A stretch of 64,000 nucleotides of DNA from Motiliproteus sp047633175 (GTDB lineage: Bacteria > Pseudomonadota > Gammaproteobacteria > Pseudomonadales > Balneatricaceae): contig JBLIEQ010000024.1 of the NCBI GenBank assembly GCA_047633175.1, positions 1 through 64,000 of the forward strand, in the 5' to 3' direction. The position numbers and the translations under genes were made by a program. Shown piece after piece: positions 18,248 to 26,528 of this stretch. Position 1 is the stretch's first letter, and each line of letters begins with the position of its first letter. The notes beneath the pieces are model-generated. The model did not search any database and was not told the origin of the DNA. It was given only the letters and a program-made list of their open reading frames with translations.

Positions 18248-20881
18248 ATGACTATCTATACCGTCCAACAGGGTGACTGGCTAAGCAAGATCGCCATCCA
18301 GAAAGGCTTAACCGTCGAGCAGCTGCTGCAGGCAAACCCACGCCTGCGCCCCAACCCCGATCTGATCCTTGCCGGTGAAGAACTCAACATTCCGCTGACA
18401 CAGACGCAAAAGCGGGACCTAAGATTGAAGCAGGAGCTAGAGCAACAGCCGACATCCGGGCCTATGTCCCGGGAACAGACCCCGGCCAAGACCGATGCCG
18501 CTATGACCTTGCCTGAACCTGCGTTTAGCGGGGACAAAAGTACTACCCAAGCCCAGAGCGAACCCCTTTGTCAGGCCAAGCTATATGAGATCGTTCATAT
18601 TACCGGTGAAGGCGCAGGCGGCTTCTATGTACTCAATGAAGCGCAGAGCGATGCGCTGCGTGAAGAAATCACGACTAACGAGGCGTTGATGAAGGAGTAC
18701 GCTGAGCTGTGTAAAAACGCACCGGATGACGCGGCCAGCGATAGCGCCAGGTTAACGCATGTTAACACTAAGAAAGACTGGTTGATCAAAGCGGCAGAGC
18801 GACAGCTGATACCGATCAAGGAGCCGAAACCTGAGGAGGAGCAGAGTTACACTGACGAGACGCAGGAACTTAATAACCAACTGCAGAGGCTTGAAAAACT
18901 GCGTCTCGCGGTTCAGGACTACCTGCCACTGGCTATTTTTCGTGACGGCAATGCCCAGGAGGTTAACTGGAGCAGGCTGCGCACCAAGGTGCTGATCCAG
19001 CTGGATCACAGCATCGCCGTCAAAGAGCGGCGGTTGGCCGACTATAGCAGTGGACAACCCAAGAAGGTTAGCGATGCGTCGAACCAGGCCCCGCCCGAGG
19101 TTAAGGTGCGTACCAGCGACCTGAAATCCCCCAAAACGGCCACCAAGGCCCGGGTGGTGGAACTGATCGTCTTTAGCCAGTCGGATCGCTGGCGCTACGT
19201 CAGCGCCGCGTTTCTCGAGCAGACGCAGCTAAAAGCCCAGTGGTTGAAGGTCTCCAATAGCAGCAAGATCAAACAGATTATCGCCAGTAGCCAGAACGGT
19301 GCGCCGCAGGCCGTGGCTAAAGAACTACTCGATCATATTCGCGAAGACGTCAACAAAAGCAAAGAGAACTTCAAGGCTGAGCTGAAGCAGTGTGAAGCCA
19401 AGACCGACGGCGACGCGGTCTTTAGCGTGCTGTATAAAGAGCTGTTCAACGTTTCCACCAACGTAGACCGCGACCCGAGCGACAGCGTCTTTGCCGCCGA
19501 CGCCGATGCCCAGCTGCTGCGATTCGCCGCGGTTGCCAGCACCGGTGCCACCAACTTTGATCCCCGCGAAGGGCCGATCGAAATCGGCGGCAAAGCCAAA
19601 GCCAGTTTTGCGCTGCTCGAGGGCCGTGTTAACGCCAGCCTGTCGTTGCCGAGCGCCGCCGGTTACACCTGCGCCATCACCTACCGCGACGGCGATGGCC
19701 AGGAGGTGCGGCACAGTTTTGGCGCCTACAGGCTGCAGGGCGAGCTGGCCCTGAGCTGTTTTGTCGGCGCCAAAGTCGAGGTGGAGGTGGAGGCCAAAGC
19801 ATCCGTAGGCGATGCCGCGCAAGCGGCGTACTACCATGCAGCCAATCCCGGCGAAGCGATCGGCAGTGCCAGCGCGCTGCTGGCACCAGCGATCGAGATG
19901 GGGATCAACCCCTCAGGCGGTGTCGGCTTCAAGGGCGAAGCCTTTGCCGGCGGGCAGGCGGGCGGCCAGCTCAGCGGCAGCCTGGAGTGGAAAGCCCCGC
20001 TGCGGCCCAAGCAGGAAGAGGCCGCACCGGAGCCTCAGGAGGAAGAGGCCCCGGACTGGAGCAGCCTGATGGAAATGAAAGCCGAAGGGAACCTGGCGCT
20101 GGGTATCGGTGCCGGACTGGATTTTGGCTTGAGGATGGAACGTACCGACCTGATATTTTATTGTCACGGCCGACTGGTGTTTGGCCCCGGTGCCGCCGGT
20201 GGTATTGGCGGTAAGGTCGATGGTGACAAGATCTTAGATCTGGTGGTAATGGTCTGCGATGTGTTGACTGAGGTGGATTATCGTTATCTGCTGAATGTTG
20301 ATCGAGAGGTTTTCGAAAATTTCTATCTGGGGTTGCTGAAAGCCTTTACCGAACCTGGAGAAACGCTGAAAAAGGTATTTGACAGTAGTTTGTCCGAACT
20401 GAGTAGATGGGGTGAGTTCCGGCAGTTGCAAAAGGAGAATGCACGAGAACTGGCAAGGAATATCAACGTCAATAAATACGAAGTGAGGCTAAAACAATTA
20501 CCACCGGAAACCCTGGGGATGATGCTGCATACCCTGTCGGAGACCTTTGTCGAGGTCAGAGAAGAGCAACAGGAAACCGCCATTATTAAGCTGCTGGAAA
20601 ACGTGCAGACTTGGCGTCACTTTATCAAGGCGCTGGAGCATATGAGCGTCACCGGTGAGAACAGCAACCCTCTCCACAGCCTCGACCGGCTCAATGCGAT
20701 CCTGGACGGTACGCAGCAGCGTGAGTTTAATAACTGGATCGCCCGGCTTAAGGATGAAGGCCAGCCGCCGAGAGTGGCACCCTATACGCTGGTAAAAATC
20801 TCTGAAAAACTCGGGTTAGTGGAAAAGCAGATGCTGGCCTGCCGTCGTGGCAACCAGACAACAGATACCCGCGTGGTGTAA
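18248..20881 (+). CDS. Large LysM-domain protein, candidate T6SS cargo effector
   Basis: 877 residues. N-terminal LysM domain (about 2-47: YTVQQGDWLSKIA...LRPNPDLILAGEEL). Then a charged linker, a helical region (about 100-410), and a Gly/Ala-rich, probably beta-rich or membrane-active region (about 440-670, with GGVGFKGEAFAGGQAGG and GIGAGLDFGLRM). The C-terminus is helical and holds SLDRLNAILDGTQQ. LysM commonly binds peptidoglycan. From memory, Gly/Ala-rich proteins of this type occur beside vgrG-DUF4123 in other gammaproteobacteria; I cannot verify this here. Position after DUF4123 supports a cargo effector; the toxic activity is unknown. A good hairpin terminator follows. Partial copies: C-terminal relic at 22006-22229, N-terminal pseudogene at 40195-40913. 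Confidence 0.7.
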   Translation: MTIYTVQQGDWLSKIAIQKGLTVEQLLQANPRLRPNPDLILAGEELNIPLTQTQKRDLRLKQELEQQPTSGPMSREQTPAKTDAAMTLPEPAFSGDKSTTQAQSEPLCQAKLYEIVHITGEGAGGFYVLNEAQSDALREEITTNEALMKEYAELCKNAPDDAASDSARLTHVNTKKDWLIKAAERQLIPIKEPKPEEEQSYTDETQELNNQLQRLEKLRLAVQDYLPLAIFRDGNAQEVNWSRLRTKVLIQLDHSIAVKERRLADYSSGQPKKVSDASNQAPPEVKVRTSDLKSPKTATKARVVELIVFSQSDRWRYVSAAFLEQTQLKAQWLKVSNSSKIKQIIASSQNGAPQAVAKELLDHIREDVNKSKENFKAELKQCEAKTDGDAVFSVLYKELFNVSTNVDRDPSDSVFAADADAQLLRFAAVASTGATNFDPREGPIEIGGKAKASFALLEGRVNASLSLPSAAGYTCAITYRDGDGQEVRHSFGAYRLQGELALSCFVGAKVEVEVEAKASVGDAAQAAYYHAANPGEAIGSASALLAPAIEMGINPSGGVGFKGEAFAGGQAGGQLSGSLEWKAPLRPKQEEAAPEPQEEEAPDWSSLMEMKAEGNLALGIGAGLDFGLRMERTDLIFYCHGRLVFGPGAAGGIGGKVDGDKILDLVVMVCDVLTEVDYRYLLNVDREVFENFYLGLLKAFTEPGETLKKVFDSSLSELSRWGEFRQLQKENARELARNINVNKYEVRLKQLPPETLGMMLHTLSETFVEVREEQQETAIIKLLENVQTWRHFIKALEHMSVTGENSNPLHSLDRLNAILDGTQQREFNNWIARLKDEGQPPRVAPYTLVKISEKLGLVEKQMLACRRGNQTTDTRVV

Positions 20882-20905
20882 CGACTGTTATGATTACAGG
20901 GAATA

Positions 20906-20933
20906 AAAAAGCGCGGCTACGGCCGCGCTTTTG
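20906..20933. terminator. Bidirectional intrinsic terminator
   Basis: Hairpin AAAAGCGCGGC-tacg-GCCGCGCTTTT with A/T runs on both sides. It lies between the LysM gene (plus) and the FGE-fold lipoprotein gene (minus), so it can serve both convergent genes. Confidence 0.85.
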
Positions 20934-20938
20934 GGTGC

Positions 20939-21874
20939 TTATAAGGGCGTACTCTGCTGCAGGCCGCAGCGAAAGCCGTACATAATGTGATATTTTTTAG
21001 AAACAGGGTTTCGGGGGTGGCGCATGACTACTGGAGTAGATGATTCAGCCCAATTTCCGCCTCGGAGGATTTTTTTGCTGCCGGTAGCTGGCCCCTTGGG
21101 GTTGTCGACCGGGGACTGGGCGTAGTAATCCTCGGCGAACCAGTCATCGACCCACTCTGAGACATTGCCGCTCAATTCATGTAATCCTAACGGATTAGGA
21201 GGGAATGAACCGACAGGGAAAAGCCTGCTTTTTCCTGTCGGTTTGTAGTTTCGGCCTTTCTCTATCTTCCCATTATCGGTGGCAAAGAGGATCTTCTGGC
21301 CGCGGTTGCGGGCGGCGAACTCCCACTGTGCTTCGGTCGGAAGGTCGATAGGTAGCATCGCCAGTTCGCCTAACCACTGGCAGTATTCCTTTGCCTCCTG
21401 CCAGTCTTTAGTCAGAGAGGGGTATGTGGGGGCGAGGATCTTCATGTCATCTCGGCGATCGGCGTAGTAGATCTCTTTGCCATGGGCCAGGCGGAAGCTG
21501 TCGAACTCATGAATCGTCGTCTCGTACTTGGCCAGGTGGTAGCTATCCAGACGAACCTGATGCACCGCATCGTTATCGCCGTAGATGTCGATATGACAGG
21601 TCTGACTCGATCCCGGCTCGCACGGCCAGCCAAAGTCTCCCATCATAAATTCGCCGCCCTCGACGAAGACCATGTTATCCAGCGCCTTCACCGCTACCTC
21701 CAGCACCTGCTGTTTGAGGTCGCTATCGAGGCTGGGATGCAGGCGCTCGATATTGGCTGCAATCGCCTCGATCTGCGAGCCGCTGAGCGTCTCACTGGAG
21801 ATAGATGCGGCAGTGCTCCCGCAACCGGCCAGCACCGTCATGGACAGCGAGAGTAGGGTGGCTTTAAAACGCAT
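20939..21874 (-). CDS. FGE/SUMF1-fold lipoprotein, copy 1 (candidate immunity protein)
   Basis: 311 residues. Lipoprotein signal with lipobox LAGC (Cys18), so it acts in the periplasm anchored to a membrane. From about residue 70 it has the formylglycine-generating-enzyme fold (VEGGEFMMGD, LPTEAQWEFAARN, PNPLGLHELSGNVSEWVDDW, ILRGGNWAESS, YGFRCG). The two active-site cysteines expected just after RGGSW in true FGE are replaced (NWAESSTPVVMRHPR), so it is unlikely to be a catalytic FGE. It is convergent with the candidate effector. A periplasmic binding or immunity role is my inference; family members have many uses. Copy 2 is at 22269-23195, a relic at 47672-47831. Confidence 0.8.
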   Translation of the reverse strand: MRFKATLLSLSMTVLAGCGSTAASISSETLSGSQIEAIAANIERLHPSLDSDLKQQVLEVAVKALDNMVFVEGGEFMMGDFGWPCEPGSSQTCHIDIYGDNDAVHQVRLDSYHLAKYETTIHEFDSFRLAHGKEIYYADRRDDMKILAPTYPSLTKDWQEAKEYCQWLGELAMLPIDLPTEAQWEFAARNRGQKILFATDNGKIEKGRNYKPTGKSRLFPVGSFPPNPLGLHELSGNVSEWVDDWFAEDYYAQSPVDNPKGPATGSKKILRGGNWAESSTPVVMRHPRNPVSKKYHIMYGFRCGLQQSTPL

Positions 21875-21908
21875 GGTGGCTTCCTTGTCTGAGTCAAAAG
21901 TGGCGAGA

Positions 21909-21917
21909 ATTATAGCA
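21909..21917 (-). promoter_or_regulatory. Extended -10 promoter of FGE lipoprotein copy 1
   Basis: On the minus strand, TGCTATAAT lies about 35 bases before the start codon, with an AAGGA ribosome-binding site next to the ATG. The same block is repeated before copy 2, so conservation supports function. No good -35 box is evident. Confidence 0.5.
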
Positions 21918-22005
21918 ATCCTGACCGATAAATCCGAGTGGGTTTAAGCGGTTGTGCTACCAGAACCTATGCAGCAGGCTATCCGCTGCCGGAACATAAA
22001 GAAGG

Positions 22006-22229
22006 GGGCGTCCGCCAACCCACTGGATAGCCTGGACCGACTGAATGGGGTCCTGAACGGGCAACAGCAAGTCGCGTTCAACGGCTGGATTAACCAGTTA
22101 AGAGCAGAGAATGCGTCGCCAGGCAGTCCGTTCCACTTCGTACCGCAGCAGTCCAAGCGCCAGATGGTGAGCCAGAATCAGGCGCACTACCGCTCGGTCC
22201 GTCAGCAGGGCGACAGGCGCATCGCTTAA
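22006..22229 (+). pseudogene. Relic of the C-terminus of the LysM candidate effector
   Basis: In the frame ending at 22229 the peptide NPLDSLDRLNGVLNGQQQ matches the C-terminal NPLHSLDRLNAILDGTQQ of the LysM protein (about 20670-20760), then FNGWINQLR matches FNNWIARLK. It then continues with an unrelated Q/R-rich end. An upstream start exists at 21954, but there is no ribosome-binding site or N-terminal domain. It lies between the two FGE lipoprotein genes, in the same order as the intact effector and copy 1, so it looks like the scar of a duplicated effector. Confidence 0.7.
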
Positions 22230-22268
22230 TGCTCAATGGGCGCGGTCGGTGCCGCGCCCCATAGATGC

Positions 22269-23195
22269 CTAGAGTGGTCGGCCCTGACGTATTCCGCAGC
22301 GGAAACCCCATGCGGTTGTGTAACGGTCAAGTGTCGGCGGCTCGGCGTGGCGCATCACTATAGGGCTCAGTGATTCGCGGTTATTTGCACCTCGCAGAAT
22401 CTTCTGAGTGCCTGTCTTGGGGCCTGTCGGGTTGGACTCTGGAGATTCTGCGTAATAGGTCTCGGAAAACCAGTCGTCGACCCACTCAGACATATTGCCG
22501 CTAAGGTCTTGAATACCCAGCGGATTGGGTGGGAAGGAGCCTACGGGAAGGATAGATCGATTACCCATGGGCTCGAAGTTACGGCCGCGATCAATCTCGC
22601 CGCTGTCGGTGGCGAACAATATTTTCTGGCCGCGGTTGCGGGCCGCATACTCCCACTGTGCCTCGGTAGGCAGGTCGACGGGCAGTGCGGTGACCTGTCC
22701 CAGCCACTGACAGTAGTCCTTGACCTCCTGCCAGTCCTTGGTGAAAGACGGATGGTTCGGTCCTAAGATTTTCAAATCGTCACGGCGGTCGGCGAAGTAG
22801 ATCTCCTTGCCGTGGGCGAGCCGGAACTGGTCAAACTCATGCACCGTTGTCTCGTATCTGGCCAGATGGTAGCTGTCCAGGCGGACATTGTGCACCGGGT
22901 AGTTATCGCTATCGCCATCGATATTGCAGATTTGGGCTGAGCCTGGATCGCAGGCCCAGCCGAAGTCTCCCATCATAAATTCGCCGCCCTCGACGAAGAC
23001 CATATTGTCCACCGCGTTCACCGCCACCTCCAGCACCTGCTGCTTGAGGTTGCTGTCGATCGTCGGATGCAGGCGCTCGATATTGGCTGCAATCGCCTCG
23101 ATCTGCGAGCCGCTGAGCGTCTCACTGGAGATAGTGCTCCCACAACCGGCCAGCACCGTCATGGACAGCGAGAATAGGGTGACTTTAAAACGCAT
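22269..23195 (-). CDS. FGE/SUMF1-fold lipoprotein, copy 2 (candidate immunity protein)
   Basis: 308 residues from the ATG at 23195 (AAGGA just upstream); the frame extends 17 codons further, but copy 1 supports this start. Lipobox LAGC, same domain order as copy 1, and the first 120 residues are almost identical while the C-terminal half differs more. The FGE signature is further degraded (RGANNRESLSPIVMRHAEPP) with no active-site cysteines. It lies after a relic of the LysM effector C-terminus, suggesting a retained partner whose effector decayed. A GC hairpin (22236-22262) lies just past its stop. Confidence 0.78.
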   Translation of the reverse strand: MRFKVTLFSLSMTVLAGCGSTISSETLSGSQIEAIAANIERLHPTIDSNLKQQVLEVAVNAVDNMVFVEGGEFMMGDFGWACDPGSAQICNIDGDSDNYPVHNVRLDSYHLARYETTVHEFDQFRLAHGKEIYFADRRDDLKILGPNHPSFTKDWQEVKDYCQWLGQVTALPVDLPTEAQWEYAARNRGQKILFATDSGEIDRGRNFEPMGNRSILPVGSFPPNPLGIQDLSGNMSEWVDDWFSETYYAESPESNPTGPKTGTQKILRGANNRESLSPIVMRHAEPPTLDRYTTAWGFRCGIRQGRPL

Positions 23196-23229
23196 GGTGG
23201 CTTCCTTGTCTGAGTCAAAAGTGGCGAGA

Positions 23230-23238
23230 ATTATAGCA
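23230..23238 (-). promoter_or_regulatory. Extended -10 promoter of FGE lipoprotein copy 2
   Basis: Same TGCTATAAT element and spacing as before copy 1; the upstream region is conserved through about position 23275 and then diverges. Confidence 0.5.
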
Positions 23239-23267
23239 ATCCTCACCGATGAGCCCGAGTGGATTTA

Positions 23268-23305
23268 AGCGGTTGCTGGAAGTCGAAGGCATTACTACTT
23301 CGAAT
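23268..23305 (+). pseudogene. Micro-relic of vgrG
   Basis: GCGGTTGCTGGAAGTCGAAG followed by ATTACTACTTCGAA matches the vgrG segment at about 15684-15722 (coding LLEAEGIHYYFE), with a 4-base deletion. Too short to be a gene; it marks an old vgrG copy upstream of FGE copy 2. Confidence 0.6.
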
Positions 23306-23488
23306 CAAAACCGTGCTCTGTCCCTTGTTATCCCTTGTTTTCCGCGGGCTTGATGGAGCTAGGTCACGGTCGGTGCCTTCAGGTCGTTTATCTTAAAGGC
23401 TTTTTAGCCGCTGTCTAGGTTTCCAAAAAGTCATGCAGTACACTAGGCTACAAAGTAACGGCAATTGAAAATAGAGGATGTACGGCTC

Positions 23489-24259
23489 ATGGCTGACGGA
23501 GCAACCCTGATTAAAGAGATTAAGCTGGAAGAGATGGCTCAGTTGCGTGATACCTCGCAAAAGATCGCCGCGACCCTGCGGCAGGAGTTAGAAGGGCATC
23601 TCAGGACACTGACGCCGCTATTTTCACCGCGCAAAGTGCTTGGTGAGTTTATGCAGAGTGCGTCTCGCGATAGCGTGGTAGGTGCTGCGAAAAACTTTTC
23701 GGCGCTGGAAGAAAACTATAAAGCGATAATGCGCGATGGCTTCGACCTCTCGGCCAAGCTGTCGACGCCGTTACCCGCCATCACCAATAAGCTGGAAGTC
23801 TACCCCTGGTGTTATCTGGATGAGGTTGGCGGCGCTAAGGGGACCATCAGCTTTCGCTCTCCGGTGCGCTGGGTACTGGCCTATGCCGGCAGTCATGGTC
23901 TGCCCTGGTTGCTGGAGACGAGGATGAAAGGGGAGGCGGTGGCTTATGAAGGGGTCAGCCCGCTGGTGATTAACAGTTTGACGCTCTGGTTATTACTGGA
24001 AAGCAACCCGGGTCTGAAGCGGCTGCTGGAGGCGTTGGGCTACCGGCTCAGCATCGAAAAACAGCCGGGGGTGGCGGGGGATCTGCCGCTGGTGGTATTG
24101 AGTTCTGCGCTGCCTGCATTTCGACCGCAGGATGAGCTGGTCAGAATGGTCTCGCAGCTGTCTGGCGCGGCCAGCTTTGAGGAGATTGTCGATATCGACA
24201 GCCTGGAGGGGATGACTGATCCCTTTAAACGCAAGATTCAGGCGTTGATAGCGGGTTGA
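23489..24259 (+). CDS. Hypothetical protein in T6SS locus
   Basis: 256 residues from ATG 23489 (AGAGGA 9 bases upstream); an in-frame TTG at 23465 is a poorer start. No signal peptide and no membrane segment. The N-terminal half is helical and charged; the middle holds a YPWCYLDEVGG segment and a Leu-rich SLTLWLLLESNPGLKRLLEALG stretch. I recognise no domain. It lies between the effector/lipoprotein module and the PAAR gene, on the plus strand like the core genes. A baseplate/tip accessory or a cytoplasmic effector-handling role is possible but unsupported. Confidence 0.65.
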   Translation: MADGATLIKEIKLEEMAQLRDTSQKIAATLRQELEGHLRTLTPLFSPRKVLGEFMQSASRDSVVGAAKNFSALEENYKAIMRDGFDLSAKLSTPLPAITNKLEVYPWCYLDEVGGAKGTISFRSPVRWVLAYAGSHGLPWLLETRMKGEAVAYEGVSPLVINSLTLWLLLESNPGLKRLLEALGYRLSIEKQPGVAGDLPLVVLSSALPAFRPQDELVRMVSQLSGAASFEEIVDIDSLEGMTDPFKRKIQALIAG

Positions 24260-24314
24260 TGGTCGTTTTTCGGCGACTGACCGGTGGGCCTGATCACGGT
24301 TCTCGGTCAGTCTC

Positions 24315-24599
24315 CTAACCAATCAGAACGGTCGGGCAGCCTGCTACGATGACGCCGCCATGCACAGTGCTGTCGCCCATGCGTGCCGCGGATTTGCCGT
24401 TGATCAGAACGGTGCGGGAGCCTGAGGCGATAATATCGGGAGAGCCGTGGCAGACTGCGGTGTCGCCAGCAGTGGCAGCAGGGATGCCGTCGATCAGTAC
24501 CGTGGCTGAGCCTATGTTGATCGGGCCGCCGACATGAGGGCTGTCACCGTTATAGGCGGGGCAGCTGTGCATGTCGCCGAGCCGTGCTGCAGGTTTCAT
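24315..24599 (-). CDS. PAAR-domain spike tip protein
   Basis: 94 residues, a single PAAR domain: starts KPAARLGDMHSCP, with VGGPINIGSATVLIDGIPAA, GDTAVCHGS and AARMGDSTVHGGVI. The conserved His/Cys residues (H11, C13, C49, H50, H79) suit zinc binding at the tip. PAAR proteins sharpen the VgrG trimer and can carry effectors; no toxin extension is present here. It is divergent from hcp and convergent with the hypothetical gene before it. Confidence 0.92.
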   Translation of the reverse strand: MKPAARLGDMHSCPAYNGDSPHVGGPINIGSATVLIDGIPAATAGDTAVCHGSPDIIASGSRTVLINGKSAARMGDSTVHGGVIVAGCPTVLIG

Positions 24600-24917
24600 G
24601 TTTCATTCCTTGAAAGTGGGACGCGCCTGCGGATGATGTGTTCTTGGCGGTACGTCGATGAGGGCAGGCTCCATAGTAATCGCCGAGCCGTGATTAGAAA
24701 AGCCTGTTATTAAATCAATGAATTGTTTGGCTTTGTGTCGACTGGTTACAGCCGGTGGTCGCAGCCGGTAATTGCGCATTAAGCTGCGCACCCTGGCCTG
24801 GGTTGAGAATTTTTATGCGCAGAGGCGGCCAGGATGAGGCTGGGTCCTTGGATCAGCGGGCTGTGCTTATGTCTGTTATACGGGGTGGGTGCTGGGTTTG
24901 CGGGTATTGTTAAAAGT

Positions 24918-24933
24918 TGGCCTGTGTCTTGCT
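24918..24933 (+). promoter_or_regulatory. Sigma-54 (-24/-12) promoter of hcp
   Basis: TGGCCTGTGTCTTGCT fits the consensus TGGCAC-N5-TTGCW with correct spacing between GG and GC. It lies 43 bases before the hcp start codon, leaving room for a short leader. The only sigma-54 activator in the window is the vasH-like gene at 12598. Confidence 0.75.
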
Positions 24934-24975
24934 ATAGGTTGATAGCTATTCATTAATCAATCTAAGGAGAGAACG

Positions 24976-25491
24976 ATGCCAACTCCCGGCTATATGTCTA
25001 TCGAAGGCGAAAACCAGGGCAACATCACTGAAGGCGCCAATACCATGGAGTCCATGGGTAATAGCTATCAGGAAGATCACGTTGACGAGATCACCGTGCA
25101 GGGCTTTAATCACCAAATCATGATCCCTCGCGATCCGCAAAGTGGTCAGCCCAGCGGCCAGCGGGTTCATGATTCTTTTGTGATCTCTAAGGTTTTCGAT
25201 AAGTCCTCTCCCAAGCTGTATGAGGCCTTGACCAGCGGCGAACGTCTGCCGGAAATAGTGCTGAAGTGGTACCGGACATCTGTAACCGGCACCCAGGAGC
25301 ACTATTTCACCCATACGCTTGTGGACGCTATGATTGTGGACATCAAGACCAGTATGCCTCATGCGCAAGATCCTGCAGTGGCGCACTTTACACATTTGGA
25401 AGACGTTTCTTTCACCTACCGCAAGATCTCCTGGACTCACGAAGTGGCTGGTACGTCCGGCTCTGATGACTGGCGTGTCCCTAAGGTGTAA
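24976..25491 (+). CDS. hcp: T6SS tube protein Hcp (TssD)
   Basis: 171 residues, the usual length. Starts PTPGYMSIEGENQGNITEG and carries HQIMIPRDPQSGQPSGQR, the FVISKVFDKSSP segment and the HLEDVSFTYRKISW end, all typical of Hcp. Hexamers stack into the inner tube and are secreted. A strong ribosome-binding site (AAGGAGAG) lies 5 bases upstream and a sigma-54 promoter drives it alone, as expected for a highly expressed tube subunit. Confidence 0.96.
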   Translation: MPTPGYMSIEGENQGNITEGANTMESMGNSYQEDHVDEITVQGFNHQIMIPRDPQSGQPSGQRVHDSFVISKVFDKSSPKLYEALTSGERLPEIVLKWYRTSVTGTQEHYFTHTLVDAMIVDIKTSMPHAQDPAVAHFTHLEDVSFTYRKISWTHEVAGTSGSDDWRVPKV

Positions 25492-25940
25492 TGCTTAGGC
25501 TAGCTAAGTAGGGTCTTTATAGCCCTATCTATCAGCCTGTCGGACTTAGCTCTGATGCTCGGCAGCTGCTCCTGAGTTGCCCTGCATCCATGCAGTAGTG
25601 CGGAAGAGTCGCTGTTTTAAGGTAGGGATGGGCCATTTTCCACCCTATTTTTCGTTTAATATAACCACTATTAGCCTCAAAATAGTTCGAAAACTGTCTC
25701 AAATCGGCCTCTCCCTCGCTACGACCGGTCAAACCCGGCTGGCTGTAAGGTTACTTGGAAACCGGCACGTTTGAGCCGGTTTTTGTGTGCGGGCCATTCT
25801 GCGCTAACGCATCGTCACTGAGTCGGTCGTGGCTTAGGGCCTGGGATGGCGAGCGCTAATGGGTTGCTTTTATAATCGCTAACGTAAACAGGGGTTGTAA
25901 AATACCGCCCTGGGCTATTAAATGGCTGATTTTTTCATGG
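25492..25940 (+). other. Gene-free spacer between hcp and tssJ
   Basis: About 450 bases with no convincing coding region or tRNA. The only clear element is the hairpin terminator at 25759-25782. A TATAAT at about 25870 could be part of a promoter for tssJ, but no partner -35 box is evident. Confidence 0.6.
25759..25785 (+). terminator. Intrinsic terminator between hcp and tssJ
   Basis: Stem AAACCGGC/GCCGGTTT with an 8-base loop followed by a T-rich tract. It separates hcp from the tssJ-to-ppkA operon. Confidence 0.75.
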
Positions 25941-26510
25941 ATGATAGATATGCGCCAAGGGTTCTTAGGCAACGTTTCTCTACGTACACTGCTGTTTTCT
26001 TGTCTGCTTGCTGTCTCCGCGGGTTGTTCGTACTTGCCGCAGCCGGTCGTTAAAGTGATTGAGGAGTATGCGCCCGAAGAACCACTCGCGTTGAGTATCT
26101 TAGTCGATCCGCAGGTCAATCCTGATCTTAATGGGCGTCCGTCGCCGATGGTGCTGCGTGTTTATCAGCTCAAGCGTGATCTGCAGTTTCGTTCCAGTGA
26201 TTTCTTTTCCCTCTACGATAATGACATTAAAGTGCTGTCGGGTGATCTGGTGGGGCGCGATGAATACGTACTTAATCCCGGGCAGGTGTTGGAGATCGAG
26301 CTGGGTTTGAATCAGGGTGTTCGCCATCTGGCCTTTCTGGCTGCATTCAGTGACCTGGATAACGCGGTCGCTAAACTCACCACCGTAGTCGATGCAGAAG
26401 ATCCGGAACCACTGCATCTTCTGTTGACGGCGAGTCAGCTTAGATTGCTGGATGATGATGTCTACGAAAATTTATTAGCAGCGCAACAAGTGGCTGCCAG
26501 ACCCCTGTAA
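25941..26510 (+). CDS. tssJ: T6SS outer-membrane lipoprotein TssJ
   Basis: 189 residues. Lipoprotein signal with lipobox VSAGC (Cys29). The mature part has the TssJ pattern: LVDPQVNPDLNGRPSPMVLRVYQL, DFFSLYDND, and a conserved VLNPGQVLEIEL. It anchors the TssJ-L-M membrane complex at the outer membrane. ATG 25950 is an alternative start that would leave a slightly shorter signal. First gene of the tssJ-K-L-M-tagF-pppA-ppkA run. Confidence 0.93.
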   Translation: MIDMRQGFLGNVSLRTLLFSCLLAVSAGCSYLPQPVVKVIEEYAPEEPLALSILVDPQVNPDLNGRPSPMVLRVYQLKRDLQFRSSDFFSLYDNDIKVLSGDLVGRDEYVLNPGQVLEIELGLNQGVRHLAFLAAFSDLDNAVAKLTTVVDAEDPEPLHLLLTASQLRLLDDDVYENLLAAQQVAARPL

Positions 26511-26528
26511 CAGGATGTTGAGGTCGTA

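Noticed and set aside
20939..23195. Sulfatase-activating formylglycine-generating enzyme
   Set aside because: The active-site cysteines are missing, no sulfatase gene is nearby, and the protein is a lipoprotein.
25492..25940. tRNA or structured RNA between hcp and tssJ
   Set aside because: I found no cloverleaf or T-loop motif; only a terminator hairpin is clear.
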